Shown: positions 1-8,319 of the stretch, in pieces
Layout of the letters: each line of letters starts with the position of its first letter
Numbering within the stretch: position 1 is the first letter of the stretch
Source of the DNA: Flavobacteriaceae bacterium UBA5950
GTDB taxonomy: Bacteria; Bacteroidota; Bacteroidia; Flavobacteriales; Flavobacteriaceae
Length of the DNA stretch: 40,007 nt
Reading direction: 5' to 3'
NCBI GenBank assembly: GCA_002430545.1
Contig: DJCM01000007.1
Span: 1-40,007, forward strand
Position numbers and translations under genes: made by a program
Notes under the pieces: model-generated
What the model was told of the DNA's origin: nothing
Databases searched by the model: none
The model's input: the letters and a program-made list of their open reading frames with translations, nothing else

Positions 1-28
1 GCGCGTCTACCAGTTCCGCCACCAAGGC
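1..28 (-). tRNA. tRNA-Leu, 5' part only (runs off the left edge)
   Basis: Read on the minus strand, the first 28 bases are GCCTTGGTGGCGGAACTGGT followed by AGACGCGC. This is the acceptor 5' strand plus the D-arm of a bacterial leucine tRNA (compare the common start GCCGAGGTGGTGGAATTGGT). The anticodon, variable arm and 3' end lie outside the window, so the isoacceptor cannot be read. A TAnnTTTG promoter element sits 12 nt upstream at 41-48. Confidence 0.85.
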
Positions 29-40
29 AATTGGCGATGG

Positions 41-48
41 CAAATGTA
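41..48 (-). promoter_or_regulatory. Bacteroidota -7 element (TACATTTG) of the tRNA-Leu
   Basis: The minus strand reads TACATTTG, an exact match to the TAnnTTTG -7 consensus of Bacteroidota sigma-A promoters. It ends 12 nt before the mature tRNA 5' end, which is a sensible distance. No clear TTTG -33 element is visible at the usual spacing. Confidence 0.5.
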
Positions 49-114
49 GGAATTAATTTAACCCTTTAAAAGCAAAAATTATTTTAGAATTTATACTGAC
101 ATCTAAAAAAATCA

Positions 115-122
115 TACATTTG
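115..122 (+). promoter_or_regulatory. Bacteroidota -7 element (TACATTTG) of prs
   Basis: The plus strand reads TACATTTG, an exact TAnnTTTG match, ending 29 nt before the prs ATG at 152. The same octamer serves the divergent tRNA-Leu at 41-48, so the roughly 120 bp between the two genes looks like a back-to-back promoter region. The -33 element is not obvious. Confidence 0.5.
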
Positions 123-151
123 CACCCCTGTAAATCAATAGATTCGCCAAA

Positions 152-1093
152 ATGGCTAAAGTAAAAATAGAAGCGAGAATATTTGGGTGTACGCAAAGCA
201 TGGATCTTGCCAAGCGTATTGCTGATCATTATGGTGCCAAATTGGGGAATGTTATTTTTTCGCGTTATAGCGATGGCGAGTTTCAACCTTCATTCGAAGA
301 ATCAATTCGTGGCAGTCGTATTTTTATCGTTGGATCCACTCATCCAAGTGCTGAGAACCTAATGGAAATGTTGCTGATGCTCGATGCTGCCAAGCGCGCT
401 TCAGCTAGGCACATTACAGCTGTGATGCCATATTTCGGCTGGGCCAGACAAGACCGAAAAGACAAGCCGAGAGCCCCAATCGGTGCCAAGCTCATTGCCA
501 AACTATTAGAGTCTGCAGGAGCTACTCGTATCATTACGATGGACCTGCACGCCGACCAAATTCAAGGCTTTTTCGAAAAGCCAGTCGATCATTTGTTTGC
601 TTCGTCTTTGTTTTTACCTCATATCAAATCCCTAAACATTGATAACCTTACTATTGCTTCTCCAGACATGGGTGGTGCAAAGCGTGCCTATGCTTATGCA
701 AAATTTTTGGAAAGTGATGTTGTGATTTGTTACAAACAAAGAAAAAAAGCAAACATTATATCTCACATGGAACTCATAGGTGATGTGAGTGGCAAAAATG
801 TCGTGCTTGTCGATGATATGGTCGATACTGCAGGTACATTGACCAAGGCTGCCGATATGATGATGGAGCGTGGTGCGCTGAGTGTTCGTGCTGTGTGCAC
901 GCACCCCCTACTTTCTGGTGAGGCCTATGAAAGAATTGAACAATCTGCCTTAACCGAACTGATAACAACGGATACCATTCCTGTTAAAAAAGAATCTAAA
1001 AAAGTGAAAGTACTCAGCTGTGCTGAGCTTTTCGCACAAGTGATGTACAATGTTCATCACAACAAATCGATTGCGAAAAAATTTATAATGTAA
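152..1093 (+). CDS. prs: Ribose-phosphate pyrophosphokinase
   Basis: This cytoplasmic enzyme makes 5-phosphoribosyl-1-diphosphate from ribose-5-phosphate and ATP, feeding purine, pyrimidine, histidine and NAD synthesis. The 313-residue length is normal for a class I PRPP synthetase. Visible family signatures are FGWARQDRKDKPRAP in the flexible catalytic loop region, the metal-binding DLHADQIQGFF stretch, and the PRPP-binding loop VLVDDMVDTAGT. The ATG at 152 follows a TACATTTG -7 element, and no earlier in-frame start gives conserved sequence. The L25 gene follows after 19 nt, which suggests cotranscription. Function is assigned from strong family similarity. Confidence 0.97.
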   Translation: MAKVKIEARIFGCTQSMDLAKRIADHYGAKLGNVIFSRYSDGEFQPSFEESIRGSRIFIVGSTHPSAENLMEMLLMLDAAKRASARHITAVMPYFGWARQDRKDKPRAPIGAKLIAKLLESAGATRIITMDLHADQIQGFFEKPVDHLFASSLFLPHIKSLNIDNLTIASPDMGGAKRAYAYAKFLESDVVICYKQRKKANIISHMELIGDVSGKNVVLVDDMVDTAGTLTKAADMMMERGALSVRAVCTHPLLSGEAYERIEQSALTELITTDTIPVKKESKKVKVLSCAELFAQVMYNVHHNKSIAKKFIM

Positions 1094-1112
1094 TCTATTT
1101 TAAATATAAACT

Positions 1113-1778
1113 ATGAAGTCAATTACGATCAAAGGATCTAAAAGAGAAAGCGTGGGCAAGGCATCGACCAAGGCTCTACGTAATGCTGAGAAGGTTCCTT
1201 GCGTGCTCTACGGAGGAGGCAATGCCATACATTTTTCAGCTGATGAATTGTCATTTTCCAATCTCGTTTACAACAGTAAAGCACACACTGCAGTGATTGA
1301 ACTGGAAGATGAAACATATAATGCAATTTTGCAAGACGTGCAATTTCACCCACTGTCGGATAAAATTTTACACATCGACTTTTATCAACTTTTCGAGGGT
1401 AAAGAAATCTCAATGGATATCCCTGTAGAATTTGTTGGGCAAGCGCCTGGTGTTAAATTAAGTGGTGGGGTACTCAGTAAAAACAAGCGTAAGCTTCGCG
1501 TGCGAGCTTTACCATCCAACTTGCCAGATAGCATAATCGCAGATATTTCGAATTTGGAAATTGGAAACAAATTATATGTAACTGATGTCTCTGACGAAAA
1601 ATTCACTTTTTTACATCCTGACAACACTGTTGTTTGTCAAGTGCGTAACTCACGTGTTTCACTTATCACTGAAGTGGAAGAAGTGGAAGGTGAAGAAGGA
1701 GAAGAAGGAGCTGAAGGAGAAACTGCTCCAGCAGCAGAAGCCGCACCTGCACCCGAAGAGGGAAAAGCAGACGCTTAA
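1113..1778 (+). CDS. rplY: 50S ribosomal protein L25, long Ctc/TL5 form
   Basis: This protein binds 5S rRNA on the large ribosomal subunit. At 221 residues it is the two-domain Ctc/TL5 form: an N-terminal 5S-binding beta-barrel (about residues 1-95, with the motif VPCVLYGGG) and a C-terminal domain (about 96-185, containing IPVEFVGQAPGVK). An acidic Glu/Ala-rich tail (from about residue 186) follows, as is common in Bacteroidota. It lies 19 nt downstream of prs, a conserved pairing in this phylum. A rho-independent terminator at 1796 closes the unit. Confidence 0.95.
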   Translation: MKSITIKGSKRESVGKASTKALRNAEKVPCVLYGGGNAIHFSADELSFSNLVYNSKAHTAVIELEDETYNAILQDVQFHPLSDKILHIDFYQLFEGKEISMDIPVEFVGQAPGVKLSGGVLSKNKRKLRVRALPSNLPDSIIADISNLEIGNKLYVTDVSDEKFTFLHPDNTVVCQVRNSRVSLITEVEEVEGEEGEEGAEGETAPAAEAAPAPEEGKADA

Positions 1779-1795
1779 TCCATTCATTCTGAATC

Positions 1796-1838
1796 AAAAG
1801 CATCCCTGCAAAACCCTGCTTGGGATGCTTTTTTTATT
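1796..1838 (+). terminator. Rho-independent terminator after rplY
   Basis: An 11-bp perfect stem AAAAGCATCCC (1796-1806) pairs with GGGATGCTTTT (1822-1832) around a 15-nt loop that can itself form a small GCA/TGC stem. A T-rich run follows. It begins 17 nt after the rplY stop and ends just before the pth start. It is the only canonical terminator I can see in the window. Confidence 0.85.
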
Positions 1839-1852
1839 TTTACAAAAAAAAG

Positions 1853-2476
1853 ATGCCCTTTTGGCCATTCAAGCGTAGTCAACAACAGTCGATGAATACA
1901 TTCCTTATCGTTGGTTTAGGCAATATCGGAATCGATTATAAAAACACTCGTCATAATATAGGATTTACTGTCTTGGACGCATTGGCTACACAAGTCGATG
2001 TTTCTTTTTCAACCTTGCGATATGGCGACCTAGCTGAAATGAGTCACAAGGGGAAAAAAATCGTTTTACTCAAACCTACTACATTGATGAACCGAAGTGG
2101 GCAGGCTGTGCGTTACTGGGCGAAGCAGAAAAAAATAAATCCCCAAAACATTCTTGTCATCACTGATGATGTTCACTTAGATTTTGGATATCTACGACTC
2201 CGAAAACAAGGGTCTGATGGTGGGCATAATGGGCTTCGTGATATTCAAGAAAAATTGGGAACCAACAAATACCCCAGACTTCGCATTGGTGTAGGATCCA
2301 ACTTTAGCAAAGGACGACAAGCAGATTATGTGCTTTCTACTTGGAACGCAGATGAGAAGAGCAAGCTTCCACTGATTGTTGATCAGACGGCAAAAGCAGT
2401 GATTCACTTTGCAACCCAAGGCCTTGAACAAACAATGAACCTTTACAATGGTCAAGTAAAAGTGAACGAGGGATGA
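1853..2476 (+). CDS. pth: Peptidyl-tRNA hydrolase
   Basis: The enzyme cleaves peptidyl-tRNA dropped from ribosomes, recycling the tRNA. The core starts at NTFLIVGLGNIG. The catalytic His lies in NTRHNIGF (His34 in this numbering), and the family signatures LMNRSGQAV and DDVHLDFGYLRLR then GSDGGHNGLRDI follow. I chose the ATG at 1853 (207 residues), which gives a short basic/aromatic N-terminal extension typical of flavobacterial Pth. The upstream TTG at 1820 would start inside the terminator stem-loop and is unlikely. A start at the internal Met of SMNTF is also possible. The stop overlaps the ribF start as ATGA, suggesting translational coupling. Confidence 0.95.
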   Translation: MPFWPFKRSQQQSMNTFLIVGLGNIGIDYKNTRHNIGFTVLDALATQVDVSFSTLRYGDLAEMSHKGKKIVLLKPTTLMNRSGQAVRYWAKQKKINPQNILVITDDVHLDFGYLRLRKQGSDGGHNGLRDIQEKLGTNKYPRLRIGVGSNFSKGRQADYVLSTWNADEKSKLPLIVDQTAKAVIHFATQGLEQTMNLYNGQVKVNEG

Positions 2477-3399
2477 AAACCATTCATGGCATAGAAAACT
2501 TCCCTGCAAGTGAAGGGTCAATCGTTACCATTGGTACTTTTGATGGCGTGCACTTGGGTCATCAGCAAATACTCAAAAAATTGATCGATACAAGTCAGCA
2601 GTCAAAACTAAAAAGTGTTTTGCTGACTTTTTTTCCTCACCCCAGAATGGTGCTTCAACCAGGTATTTCTATGCGTCTTATCCAAACCATTGAAGAACGC
2701 GAAAGAGCGCTCACAAAAACAGGGTTGGACTACTTGGTGATTCATCCATTTTCTGAAAAATTTTCGAGACTCAGTGCCGATGATTATGTGAAACAAATTC
2801 TAGTAGAGAAACTCAACGTTCGAAAAGTAGTTGTCGGATATGATCATCGCTTTGGTCGTAACAGAACTGCCAGTTTGGAAGACATGTATAACTATGCAGA
2901 CATCTATGATTTTGAGTTGATCGAAATTGATGCGAAAAAAATAAAATCAACAGCTGTGAGTTCGACCAAAATTCGAAAAGCGATAGAAGAAGGGGATATT
3001 ACACTTGCCAACAGCTATCTTGGCGACCCTTTTACACTCGAAGGTGTTGTTGTTCATGGTGATAAAAGAGGGCGTGAATTGTCCTATCCCACTGCAAATA
3101 TCGAACTGCAAAACAAACATAAAATCATACCCAAACAAGGGGTTTATTTGATTCAATCAGGCCTTGATAATCAAGTTGTTTATGGGATGATGAATATTGG
3201 TACAAAACCAACTTTTGATACAACCAACCCTAGTATAGAGGTGCACTTTTTTGATTGGAATGGCGATTTATATGATCAAACCCTGCAAGTGAAGTTGTTG
3301 AAATGGGTTCGAGAGGAGCAAAAATTTGACTCAATCGAGAAGCTACAGGCACAAATTCATGCAGATGAGAGATATTGTCGATCATATATTCCGAACTAG
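2473..3399 (+). CDS. ribF: Bifunctional riboflavin kinase / FAD synthetase
   Basis: The enzyme converts riboflavin to FMN and then FAD in the cytoplasm. The N-terminal adenylyltransferase domain (about residues 1-185) shows the nucleotide-binding TIGTFDGVHLGHQ, the VVVGYDHRFG motif and the STKIRKAI motif. The C-terminal riboflavin kinase domain (about 186-308) shows GRELSYPTANIEL and the conserved GVY and IEVHFFD segments. At 308 residues it is full length. It shares a 4-nt ATGA overlap with pth and ends 48 nt before serS. Confidence 0.97.
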   Translation: MKTIHGIENFPASEGSIVTIGTFDGVHLGHQQILKKLIDTSQQSKLKSVLLTFFPHPRMVLQPGISMRLIQTIEERERALTKTGLDYLVIHPFSEKFSRLSADDYVKQILVEKLNVRKVVVGYDHRFGRNRTASLEDMYNYADIYDFELIEIDAKKIKSTAVSSTKIRKAIEEGDITLANSYLGDPFTLEGVVVHGDKRGRELSYPTANIELQNKHKIIPKQGVYLIQSGLDNQVVYGMMNIGTKPTFDTTNPSIEVHFFDWNGDLYDQTLQVKLLKWVREEQKFDSIEKLQAQIHADERYCRSYIPN

Positions 3400-3422
3400 C
3401 GTGTGAGGTTTGAATAAAGTTT

Positions 3423-3430
3423 TACTTTTG
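3423..3430 (+). promoter_or_regulatory. -7 element (TACTTTTG) of serS
   Basis: TACTTTTG matches TAnnTTTG exactly and ends 17 nt before the serS ATG, in the only sizeable gap between ribF and serS. A TTTG lies at 3409-3412, but it is too close to be a normal -33 element. It probably starts the serS-DUF4286-rsmA-mgtE unit. Confidence 0.5.
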
Positions 3431-3447
3431 CATAAAATTATACTGCA

Positions 3448-4719
3448 ATGCTCGACCTATCGGTAGTACGTACAGATAAAGAAACTGTCATCACAGCCCT
3501 AAACAAACGTGGCATAGATGCGAGTACTCTTATTGACAATGCCCTCTCAGCCGATGAAAAACGTCGTGGATTACAAACCAATCTCAACCAAAAACTCGCC
3601 CTGGCAAATGCTTTAGCTAAGGAAATTGGGGAGTTATATAAGAGTGGAAATCCAGCGCAAGCCAATCAAAAGAAAGAAGAGTCTGCAGCTTTAAAATCCG
3701 AAACAAAAGAACTACAAACTCAACTCTCGCAAGCAGAAAGTGAATTGCATGATCTGTTGTGTTCTATCCCAAATGTCCCTCACTCTCTAGTCCCAAATGG
3801 GCAAAGCGAAGACGACAACGAAGAAGTTTTTCGTTCGGGTGAGGTGCCAAGTCTCAGCGAAGATGCTCTTCCACATTGGGAGTTGGCTGCAAAATATGAT
3901 TTGATAAATTTTGAACTGGGCAACAAAATCACAGGAGCTGGTTTTCCTGTTTACACTGGAAAAGGAGCTAAACTCCAACGCGCATTGATCAGTTTTTTTC
4001 TTGATCAAAACACAGCAGCAGGATATGAGGAAGTACAAGTCCCCCACCTAGTCAATGAGCAATCGGGCTTTGGCACTGGACAACTCCCTGACAAAGAAAG
4101 ACAAATGTATCATGTTGGCGCAGACAACCTTTACCTCATCCCCACTGCAGAAGTGCCGATTACAAATTTGTTTCGCAATGAAATTGTCAATGCTAGTGAT
4201 TTGCCAATCACTCGAACTGGCTATACCCCTTGTTTCCGACGTGAGGCCGGGAGTTATGGCGCTCATGTTCGTGGTCTCAATCGCTTACATCAGTTCGATA
4301 AAGTCGAAATCGTTCGACTCGAACATCCCGACAAGGCCTATGATGCCCTCGATCAAATGGTCGAGCATGTCAAAGGCATTCTCGAACAGCTTGAGCTTCC
4401 CTATCGTATTCTTCGATTGTGTGGTGGAGACCTCGGATTTACAGCTGCAATGACATACGATTTTGAAATCTATTCCACTGCTCAAAAACGATGGCTAGAG
4501 GTGAGCTCCGTTTCAAACTTTGAAAGCTATCAATCTACAAGACTAAAACTTCGTTTGAAAGACAATGATGGCAATCGCAAGTGGGTGCATACCCTCAATG
4601 GAAGTGCCCTTGCTCTTCCACGTATCATGGCTGGTCTGCTAGAAAACCATCAATCTGAAAATGGTATTCACATCCCTAAAGCTTTGGATTCCTATACTGG
4701 CTTTGATACAATTCACTAA
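3448..4719 (+). CDS. serS: Serine--tRNA ligase
   Basis: This class II aminoacyl-tRNA synthetase charges tRNA-Ser and tRNA-Sec. The N-terminal coiled-coil arm (about residues 25-105) is visible as heptad-like Leu/Lys/Glu sequence that would grip the long variable arm of tRNA-Ser. The catalytic core contains class II motif 2 around TPCFRREAGSYG and RLHQFDKVE, and motif 3 as LNGSALALPRIMAGLLE. The 423-residue length is standard. The gene follows its own -7 element and is 8 nt upstream of the DUF4286 gene. Confidence 0.97.
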   Translation: MLDLSVVRTDKETVITALNKRGIDASTLIDNALSADEKRRGLQTNLNQKLALANALAKEIGELYKSGNPAQANQKKEESAALKSETKELQTQLSQAESELHDLLCSIPNVPHSLVPNGQSEDDNEEVFRSGEVPSLSEDALPHWELAAKYDLINFELGNKITGAGFPVYTGKGAKLQRALISFFLDQNTAAGYEEVQVPHLVNEQSGFGTGQLPDKERQMYHVGADNLYLIPTAEVPITNLFRNEIVNASDLPITRTGYTPCFRREAGSYGAHVRGLNRLHQFDKVEIVRLEHPDKAYDALDQMVEHVKGILEQLELPYRILRLCGGDLGFTAAMTYDFEIYSTAQKRWLEVSSVSNFESYQSTRLKLRLKDNDGNRKWVHTLNGSALALPRIMAGLLENHQSENGIHIPKALDSYTGFDTIH

Positions 4720-4727
4720 TTGCTCTT

Positions 4728-5018
4728 ATGCATATTCTCAATATCACTTTTAGTGTTGATCCAACTATTCAAGAGGACTTTGTTGCCTATGTAACAACGC
4801 AACTCATCCGAACACTTGATCAGAAAAGCTCCCTTTTGCGCATACACAGCGATGCCAATACACATCCCACTTTTGGACTTCAAATCGAGTTTGATTCTTC
4901 CCATATACTCAAAGACTTTAAAAATAATGGGTTGGAAAAAACCTATGAGCAACTCCAAGCCTCTTTCCCCAACAAATGGGTGTGTTTTGATACCGAACTT
5001 GAAAAACTAAGCCCTTGA
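4728..5018 (+). CDS. DUF4286 family protein
   Basis: This is a small (96 residues), probably cytoplasmic protein of the uncharacterised DUF4286 family, conserved in Bacteroidota and often found near rsmA, as here. It has no signal peptide or membrane segment. Visible features are a beta-rich start (HILNITFSVD) and the FGLQIEFDS strand, a layout resembling a ferredoxin-like dimeric fold; that fold is my inference. It is 8 nt after serS, and its stop codon overlaps the rsmA start (TTGA), so it is almost certainly in the same operon. Its function is unknown. Confidence 0.85.
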   Translation: MHILNITFSVDPTIQEDFVAYVTTQLIRTLDQKSSLLRIHSDANTHPTFGLQIEFDSSHILKDFKNNGLEKTYEQLQASFPNKWVCFDTELEKLSP

Positions 5019-5788
5019 GTGTTCGTCCAAAAAAACATCTGGGTCAACACTTTTTGACTGATCTCAACATCGCTCAAAACATCGCTGGTGCGCTCACTGG
5101 CGTTGACTACCAAGATGTGTTAGAAGTAGGTCCTGGCATGGGGGTACTGACCCAATATCTACTGCAAACCAAGCATACAATTCACGCCATTGAGGTAGAT
5201 AACGAATCTGTAGATTATCTCAACACAAATTTCCCCAAACTAGAACCAAATTTAGTTTTTGGAGATTTTCTGAAATGCAATTTGGCCAAAGAGTTTCCTA
5301 GTCCTTTGGCAATCATTGGAAATTTTCCATACAATATATCATCTCAAATCTTGTTTAAAACCATTGAAAATCGAAATCAGATTCCAGAATTTGTTGGGAT
5401 GTTTCAGAAAGAGGTTGCAGAACGCATTTGCGAACCCCCTGGCTCAAAAGCATATGGGATACTATCTGTTTTGACCCAAAGTTTTTATGACTCCGAATAT
5501 TTGTTCAATGTCAATCGATTTGTGTTTGACCCACCACCCAAAGTAGCATCAGCTGTATTGAGATTGCGCCGAAAAGAAACGATCGACTTAAACTGTGATG
5601 AAAGACTGTACTTTCGAGTTGTGAAAGCTGCCTTTCAACAAAGACGAAAAACTTTACGAAACAGTTTAAAAACCTTTTCTTTATCAACCAATTTAAAAGA
5701 AGACACTATCTTTGGGCAGCGTCCAGAACAATTGGGCGTTTCGGATTTTGTTCGCATCACAAATTTGATTGCTCATGACGCCATTTAA
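5015..5788 (+). CDS. rsmA: 16S rRNA dimethyladenosine transferase
   Basis: The enzyme uses SAM to dimethylate two adjacent adenines in the 3'-terminal hairpin of 16S rRNA during late small-subunit assembly. The N-terminus KKHLGQHFL is the family start, VLEVGPGMGVLT is the SAM-binding motif I, and IGNFPYNISS is the catalytic NxPY-type motif IV. The C-terminal helical domain includes FQQRRKTLRNSL. The start is TTG at 5015, overlapping the DUF4286 stop by 4 nt; no ATG is available upstream of the conserved sequence. At 257 residues it is full length. Its 3' end overlaps mgtE by 14 nt. Confidence 0.96.
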   Translation: MSVRPKKHLGQHFLTDLNIAQNIAGALTGVDYQDVLEVGPGMGVLTQYLLQTKHTIHAIEVDNESVDYLNTNFPKLEPNLVFGDFLKCNLAKEFPSPLAIIGNFPYNISSQILFKTIENRNQIPEFVGMFQKEVAERICEPPGSKAYGILSVLTQSFYDSEYLFNVNRFVFDPPPKVASAVLRLRRKETIDLNCDERLYFRVVKAAFQQRRKTLRNSLKTFSLSTNLKEDTIFGQRPEQLGVSDFVRITNLIAHDAI

Positions 5789-7130
5789 GCTTAGTGAAGA
5801 ACTTCTAGATCAAATCAACAGTGATATAGTGGCTCAAAACAACAAGGCACTACAAACACTTGTTAAAGAATACCATTACGCCGATTTGGCAGAAATTTTT
5901 GAGGCACTTCAAATCGATCAGGCTGTTTATTTATTTAAACTGATTGGCTCTGAAAAATCTGCAGATATGCTCCCCGAACTCGACGAAGATGTTCGTGAGA
6001 GTATTCTTGATGCATTGTCCTCAGAGGAAATCGCAACAGAGATTGAGGAGCTCGATACCGACGACGCAGTAGATATCATCGCTGAACTCCCTGACGAGGT
6101 TCGCAAAGAAGTTATCAATCAAATTTCAGACACTGAACATGCTGACGACATCCGAGAGTTACTCACCTATGACGAAAATTCTGCTGGTGGTCTAATGGCC
6201 AAAGAGTTGGTTTGTGTCAACCAAAACTGGACAGTCACTCGTTGTGTGCGAGAGATGCGCATACAGGCGCAAGAAGTCACTCATGTCCATTCCATCTATG
6301 TTGTGGATAATAAAAACGTATTGCTTGGACGCTTATCACTCAAAGATCTGCTTACAGCGAATGAAAAAAGCAAGATTAAGAGTGTTTATATCCCGAAAGT
6401 CGATTATGTAACAATCGATGAAGAGGGAGAGGAAGTCGCAAAAATCATGTCAAAATATGATTTAGAAGCAATTCCTGTTGTCAATGAACAAAAACAGCTT
6501 GTGGGTAGAATTACAATTGATGATATTGTCGATTTGATTAAGGATGAGGCAGAAAAAGATTATCAGCTCGCAGCAGGAATTTCATCTGATGTTGAAGCTG
6601 ATGATTCCATTTTTCAACACATAAAGGCACGACTTCCTTGGTTGATATTGGGCTTGGTCGGTGGGCTTGGAAGTGTCTTTATCCTCGAGGGTTTTGAAGG
6701 TTTTATGAATCATCCGTCCCACAAGGCCTTATTCTTTTTTACCCCTCTCATTGCTGCAATGGCTGGGAACGTGGGTGTTCAATCATCTGCAATTATTGTA
6801 CAAGGACTTGCCAATGATGTGGTCAAAGGAAGTTTGTTCAATCGTCTGATCAAGGAAGTTGGACTGGGGTTGATAAATGGGGGTTCTTTGGCCTTGCTTG
6901 TTATCCTCTTTGGTGTTGCCACCCAACAGCCAACTGATGTGAGCTTGACCATAGCTTTATCGATGCTTTGCGTGATTATTGTCTCAGCACTGATTGGCAC
7001 TTTTGTGCCTATTGTACTGAACCGAAGGGGAATAGACCCAGCAATTGCCACTGGCCCATTTATCACCACTAGCAACGACATCTTTGGCATATTCCTCTTT
7101 TTTTATATCGCCAAATGGTTTTTGGCTTAA
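5775..7130 (+). CDS. mgtE: Magnesium transporter MgtE
   Basis: This is an inner-membrane Mg2+ channel gated by cytoplasmic Mg2+. The order of parts is a MgtE N domain of short Glu/Asp-rich repeats (about residues 20-130), two CBS domains (about 135-255), a connecting helix, then five membrane helices (about 280-450). The pore signature is visible around GNVGVQSSAIIVQGL. The ATG at 5775 is preferred over the TTG two codons earlier, giving 451 residues. It overlaps the rsmA 3' end by 14 nt, so it is likely coupled to it. The dehydrogenase gene follows after 6 nt. Confidence 0.95.
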   Translation: MTPFKLSEELLDQINSDIVAQNNKALQTLVKEYHYADLAEIFEALQIDQAVYLFKLIGSEKSADMLPELDEDVRESILDALSSEEIATEIEELDTDDAVDIIAELPDEVRKEVINQISDTEHADDIRELLTYDENSAGGLMAKELVCVNQNWTVTRCVREMRIQAQEVTHVHSIYVVDNKNVLLGRLSLKDLLTANEKSKIKSVYIPKVDYVTIDEEGEEVAKIMSKYDLEAIPVVNEQKQLVGRITIDDIVDLIKDEAEKDYQLAAGISSDVEADDSIFQHIKARLPWLILGLVGGLGSVFILEGFEGFMNHPSHKALFFFTPLIAAMAGNVGVQSSAIIVQGLANDVVKGSLFNRLIKEVGLGLINGGSLALLVILFGVATQQPTDVSLTIALSMLCVIIVSALIGTFVPIVLNRRGIDPAIATGPFITTSNDIFGIFLFFYIAKWFLA

Positions 7131-7136
7131 TTCCAA

Positions 7137-8087
7137 ATGTCTATCACCATGCGCGTTCTACACCTAGACAATAATCATGATATTCTGGCAGAAGGATTGA
7201 GTAAAATTGGTTGTACCAATGACTTTGATTTTACAAGCTCCAAAGAAGATATTCTTTCAAAAATTGATGCCTATGATGCCATTGTTATTCGCAGTCGTTT
7301 TCCAATCGATAAAGCGTTTTTAGATTCAGCCAAACACCTTCGCTTTATTGCTCGGGTGGGTTCGGGGCTTGAGAATATCGATGTGTCTTATGCAAAAGAA
7401 ATTGGGATTGAGGTCATTGCCTCTCCTGAAGGAAATGCCAATGCAGTGGGTGAACATGCACTTGGGATGATTCTGACGCTTTTCAATAAACTTCCCAAAG
7501 CAGCACTGGATATCAAAAATGGAAAGTGGGAGCGTGAGGCGAATCGTGGTGAGGAACTTAATGGGAAAACCATCGGACTGATTGGCTATGGGCATACAGC
7601 AAATCAATTTGCAAAAAAACTCAGTGGGTTTGATGTCACAGTTTTATGTCATGATATTTTACCCAACAAAGGGAATGCGTTTGCCACGCAAGTCGATTTA
7701 AAAACCTTACAAGAGCAAGCAGATGTTGTTAGCTTACACATCCCCCAAACTGCTGAAACCAAAGGGTTGATCGATGCTGAATTTATAAAAAAGATGAGCA
7801 TAGAGTTTTGGTTAATCAATACCGCCAGAGGAAATCAGGTGGTGATCAATGACCTTATCGATGGACTAGAAATGGGGAAAGTGAGAGGTGCCTGTCTAGA
7901 TGTTTTGCCTTTTGAAAAATCGTCCTTTGAGGGGGTTACAAACAATGCCCAACTCAAACAGTTGCAGGAAAACCCAAATGTTATTCTTACACCCCATATC
8001 GCAGGTTGGACACACCAAAGCAAGCGTCAACTCGCTCAGGTTATTGTCGGTAAGGTGAAACAGGTTTTTTTTAAAACTAAAAAATAG
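7137..8087 (+). CDS. D-2-hydroxyacid dehydrogenase (phosphoglycerate dehydrogenase-like)
   Basis: This is an NAD(P)-dependent oxidoreductase acting on a 2-hydroxy or 2-keto acid. The Rossmann motif is GLIGYGHTANQF. The catalytic set appears as Arg in NTARGNQVV, an acidic residue in the LDVLPFE segment, and His in LTPHIAGWTH. The 316-residue length matches short SerA-like enzymes without a C-terminal ACT domain. The substrate cannot be set from sequence; glycerate, hydroxypyruvate or 3-phosphoglycerate are possible. The start is ATG 7137 or ATG 7149 (MRVLHLDNNHD), and the latter is equally good. It is 6 nt from mgtE, so cotranscription is likely. Confidence 0.88.
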   Translation: MSITMRVLHLDNNHDILAEGLSKIGCTNDFDFTSSKEDILSKIDAYDAIVIRSRFPIDKAFLDSAKHLRFIARVGSGLENIDVSYAKEIGIEVIASPEGNANAVGEHALGMILTLFNKLPKAALDIKNGKWEREANRGEELNGKTIGLIGYGHTANQFAKKLSGFDVTVLCHDILPNKGNAFATQVDLKTLQEQADVVSLHIPQTAETKGLIDAEFIKKMSIEFWLINTARGNQVVINDLIDGLEMGKVRGACLDVLPFEKSSFEGVTNNAQLKQLQENPNVILTPHIAGWTHQSKRQLAQVIVGKVKQVFFKTKK

Positions 8088-8100
8088 TAGTTTTATACAC

Positions 8101-8244
8101 ATGATTAAAAAAGTTTTTTTAATCTGTCTCATATCTACTTTGACCTATTCTCAGCAAAAAGTTCAAGAAAGTGTAAAAGACATATACTCTGAAAAAGGGT
8201 TGGAGGGAGTAACTGTCGATATGCTATGCAAGATTCAGTTATAA
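8101..8244 (+). pseudogene. Short secreted-protein remnant or small ORF (47 codons)
   Basis: An ATG at 8101 opens a 47-codon frame starting MIKKVFLICLISTLTYSQQK, a convincing flavobacterial signal peptide with cleavage expected near TYSQ. The next part, about SEKGLEGVTV, resembles the first strand of a carboxypeptidase-regulatory-like domain found at the N-terminus of SusC-like and other exported proteins. The frame then ends at TAA (8242-8244). No continuation is evident in the other frames before arsC. It is probably the decayed 5' end of a secreted protein gene; a genuine tiny exported peptide is the alternative. Confidence 0.4.
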
Positions 8245-8319
8245 ACTTAAATGAGATTTTACTTTTAATTTACATTTATTTCAGTAGGTAATGCTTTATT
8301 TGTTTTTATAAAAATATCC

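Noticed and set aside
1820..1852. Longer peptidyl-tRNA hydrolase starting at TTG 1820
   Set aside because: The TTG lies inside the rplY terminator stem-loop and the added residues are just the translated T-tract; ATG 1853 is better placed.
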